A stretch of 6,379 nucleotides of DNA from Puniceicoccales bacterium (GTDB lineage Bacteria; Verrucomicrobiota; Verrucomicrobiia; Opitutales; LL51): assembly GCA_031266235.1 (NCBI GenBank), contig JAISBJ010000066.1, positions 1-6,379 on the forward strand, in the 5' to 3' direction. The position numbers and the translations under genes were made by a program. The notes under the pieces are model-generated. The model ran no database searches. It had not been told where the DNA came from and worked only from the letters and a program-made list of their open reading frames with translations. This document shows, piece after piece, positions 4,946 to 6,379 of this stretch. Position 1 is the stretch's first letter, and the number at the start of each line of letters is the position of its first letter.

Positions 4946-6262
4946 ATGGCTGCTGTAAACGCGTTTCTAGGCTATTTCGTGATTTTTGGGGTTTTCCCCG
5001 CGCTGCTCGGCGTTTCAATATGGCTCTCCATCCGCCTCAAATGGCCCCAATTGCGGTGTCTGGGCGGGGCGTTGCGCAACCTACTGGCCGACAAAAAAAG
5101 TAAGGGTGAAATGGGAAATTTCGCAGCCGTCGCAGCCATCATCGGCGGTAACCTGGGCGCCGGAACCATCGCCGGAACCGCGTTGGCCATCGCTACGGGC
5201 GGCCCGGGCGCCATCTTTTGGATGGTTGTGATCGCTATTTTGGGCAGTGTCGTTAAGTTGGCGTGCGCTTCGCTGGGGGCATTTTACCAGGAAAAGCAGC
5301 ACCGCGACCGCTCCATCGGCGGCCCCATGTTTTACATCGGAAGGGGGATTTCGTCCCGCGGCATGAGCCTGTGCTACTGTTTTTTCCTGATCGGCGCGTC
5401 GCTCACGGTCGGCAACCTGGTCCAAACGCACGCCTTCGTGTACGCGTTCCCCGACGGCGATTTCGCCACCAAAACGATTTGCGCCCTAGCGCTCGCCATT
5501 CCCACCGCCATCGTTCTTTCGGGGGGGCTGAAGCGGTTTGTTGCGTTCATGTCCTGCGGCGTCCCGATTATGGGCCTGGTCTACATCGCCGCCTGTCTGG
5601 CCGGGCTTTACATCATGCGCGATCGATTGGGGGGAGCGGCGAAGGAAATTTTTTGCGGTGCATTTTCGCTAACTTCGATGGGCGGCGGCACGGCGAGTAT
5701 AATGTTAATTAAGGCGCTCCACGCGGGGACATCCCGGGGGCTTTTTGCGACGGACATCGGTTTAGGGCTTGCGGGCATTGCCCATGGGAATATCTCCGAC
5801 GGCGGGCGGACTCCTGAGCAGCACGCTCGCGAGCAAGGGATTACGGCTCTTTTGGCGCCCATTTTAGTCGCCATACTCTGTGCGGTCACGGGGATTTTGA
5901 TTATTTGTGCGGCGCCGGACCTCAGCCAAGACGCGAGTAAAATTTGTGTTGACACCTTTGTAACGGCCTTTCGGGATCCGCGGGCTGGCTGGCTCATTCC
6001 AACGATTATTTATGCTTTTTCTTTTACAACTATTTTAGCGTGGGCGTGGTTTGCGGAACACGCTTTTTACTTTCTCCAGCGGGCCCGCTGGCGGTATTAT
6101 TACCGTTTACTTTTCATCGCGATGATTCCGGTAGGGGCTTTCATGCGCACGACTTTGCCGTGGGTGATCGCCGACGTTTGCATCGACGGCCTCCTTTTGA
6201 CCAATTTACTGGCCATTTTTCTTCTCCGACGTCGGTTGATCGCGATTTATAATAATGTGTAA
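4946..6262 (+). CDS. AGCS-family Na+/alanine (amino acid) symporter, divergent
   Basis: The 438-residue, highly hydrophobic protein has about ten predicted membrane segments. AGCS signatures run in order: GGNLGAGTIAGTALAIATGGPGAIFWM (67-93), GGPMFYI (125-131), GNLVQ (156-160), the TSRGLFATDIGLG region (262-274) and EQGITALLAPI. Family members import alanine, glycine or similar amino acids with Na+ across the inner membrane. Two highly conserved stretches differ: the usual GTGNIAG reads GAGTIAG, with Thr74 for Asn, and the usual RGLFSNEAGLG reads RGLFATDIGLG. Substrate or ion coupling may therefore be altered. I chose the ATG at 4946, which has AGAGGG just upstream; an in-frame TTG at 4913 coincides with the -35 hexamer and would add a non-hydrophobic leader. 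It lies 162 bp after mrdA with its own promoter candidate, so the two are probably not an operon. Confidence 0.9.
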   Translation: MAAVNAFLGYFVIFGVFPALLGVSIWLSIRLKWPQLRCLGGALRNLLADKKSKGEMGNFAAVAAIIGGNLGAGTIAGTALAIATGGPGAIFWMVVIAILGSVVKLACASLGAFYQEKQHRDRSIGGPMFYIGRGISSRGMSLCYCFFLIGASLTVGNLVQTHAFVYAFPDGDFATKTICALALAIPTAIVLSGGLKRFVAFMSCGVPIMGLVYIAACLAGLYIMRDRLGGAAKEIFCGAFSLTSMGGGTASIMLIKALHAGTSRGLFATDIGLGLAGIAHGNISDGGRTPEQHAREQGITALLAPILVAILCAVTGILIICAAPDLSQDASKICVDTFVTAFRDPRAGWLIPTIIYAFSFTTILAWAWFAEHAFYFLQRARWRYYYRLLFIAMIPVGAFMRTTLPWVIADVCIDGLLLTNLLAIFLLRRRLIAIYNNV

Positions 6263-6305
6263 ATTTATTTTACATTTCGGTTAAAAAAATACGCTCACTT
6301 CGCTT

Positions 6306-6311
6306 TGTCAA
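6306..6311 (-). promoter_or_regulatory. Isolated minus-strand TTGACA downstream of the symporter
   Basis: TTGACAAAG reads leftward here after a TTTTTC stretch, like the start of the repeats, but the GC-rich block is missing. The best -10-like sequence (TATTTT) is only 14 bases away. If functional it would transcribe antisense into the symporter 3' end. Weak evidence. Confidence 0.2.
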
Positions 6312-6337
6312 GAAAAATTTTATGGTTTTTTTTTATG

Positions 6338-6351
6338 AAAATCGCGATTTT
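6338..6351. terminator. Perfect palindrome after the symporter gene, weak terminator candidate
   Basis: AAAATCGCGATTTT is a 14-bp perfect palindrome 76 bp past the symporter stop, next to T-rich sequence. It has no loop bases, so a transcript hairpin would have to open its centre, and the T-run is part of the stem. It may instead be a protein-binding dyad. The rest of 6263-6379 is AT-rich with no gene visible. Confidence 0.25.
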
Positions 6352-6379
6352 TGTTGCAAAAAAGAAAATAACTCTAGTA

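Overview
The window looks like chromosomal DNA from a PVC-superphylum bacterium, most likely a Verrucomicrobiota member (Opitutales or Puniceicoccales type). This rests on a lone short-leader prepilin-like protein with a GDGH motif, a type often amplified in PVC genomes, a PPi-type phosphofructokinase-like gene, GC-richer coding DNA set between very AT-rich spacers, and weak or absent Shine-Dalgarno sequences. The placement is an inference from protein character, not from a marker gene.

Layout. Positions 1-256 (minus) hold the N-terminal part of a phosphofructokinase-like protein whose phosphate-donor loop is degenerate. Positions 257-633 are a gene-free AT-rich spacer with two tandem copies of a 60-bp repeat, an inverted repeat and a hairpin with a T-run. 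Then come a prepilin-like secreted or pilus-associated protein (634-1434, minus), a third repeat copy (1559-1618), a stand-alone PolA-type 5'-3' exonuclease (1671-2549, minus), tRNA-Ser(GGA) (2662-2751, plus), a truncated repeat fragment and a fourth full repeat (2812-2871). Penicillin-binding protein 2 (mrdA) follows on the plus strand, split by a one-base frameshift at a G-run (3795-3798). A divergent AGCS-family Na+/amino-acid symporter (4946-6262, plus) is last, followed by an AT-rich tail.

How the genes relate. There is no evident single pathway: a glycolysis-type enzyme relative, a surface or secretion component, a DNA repair/replication nuclease, a tRNA, a wall-elongation transpeptidase and a transporter. 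Strand changes and long spacers suggest each is its own transcription unit. mrdA is not next to mreBCD or rodA here.

The main unexplained signal is the repeat family. Four full copies lie in the same orientation, all in spacers. Each has an AT-tract, TTGACA, exactly 17 bases, a poor -10-like hexamer, then a strongly conserved GC-rich block. All seven variable positions in that block fall in a predicted plus-strand hairpin and all keep Watson-Crick or G-U pairing. It may be a mobile or amplified promoter/leader element or a small structured RNA. I do not recognise it as a known family.
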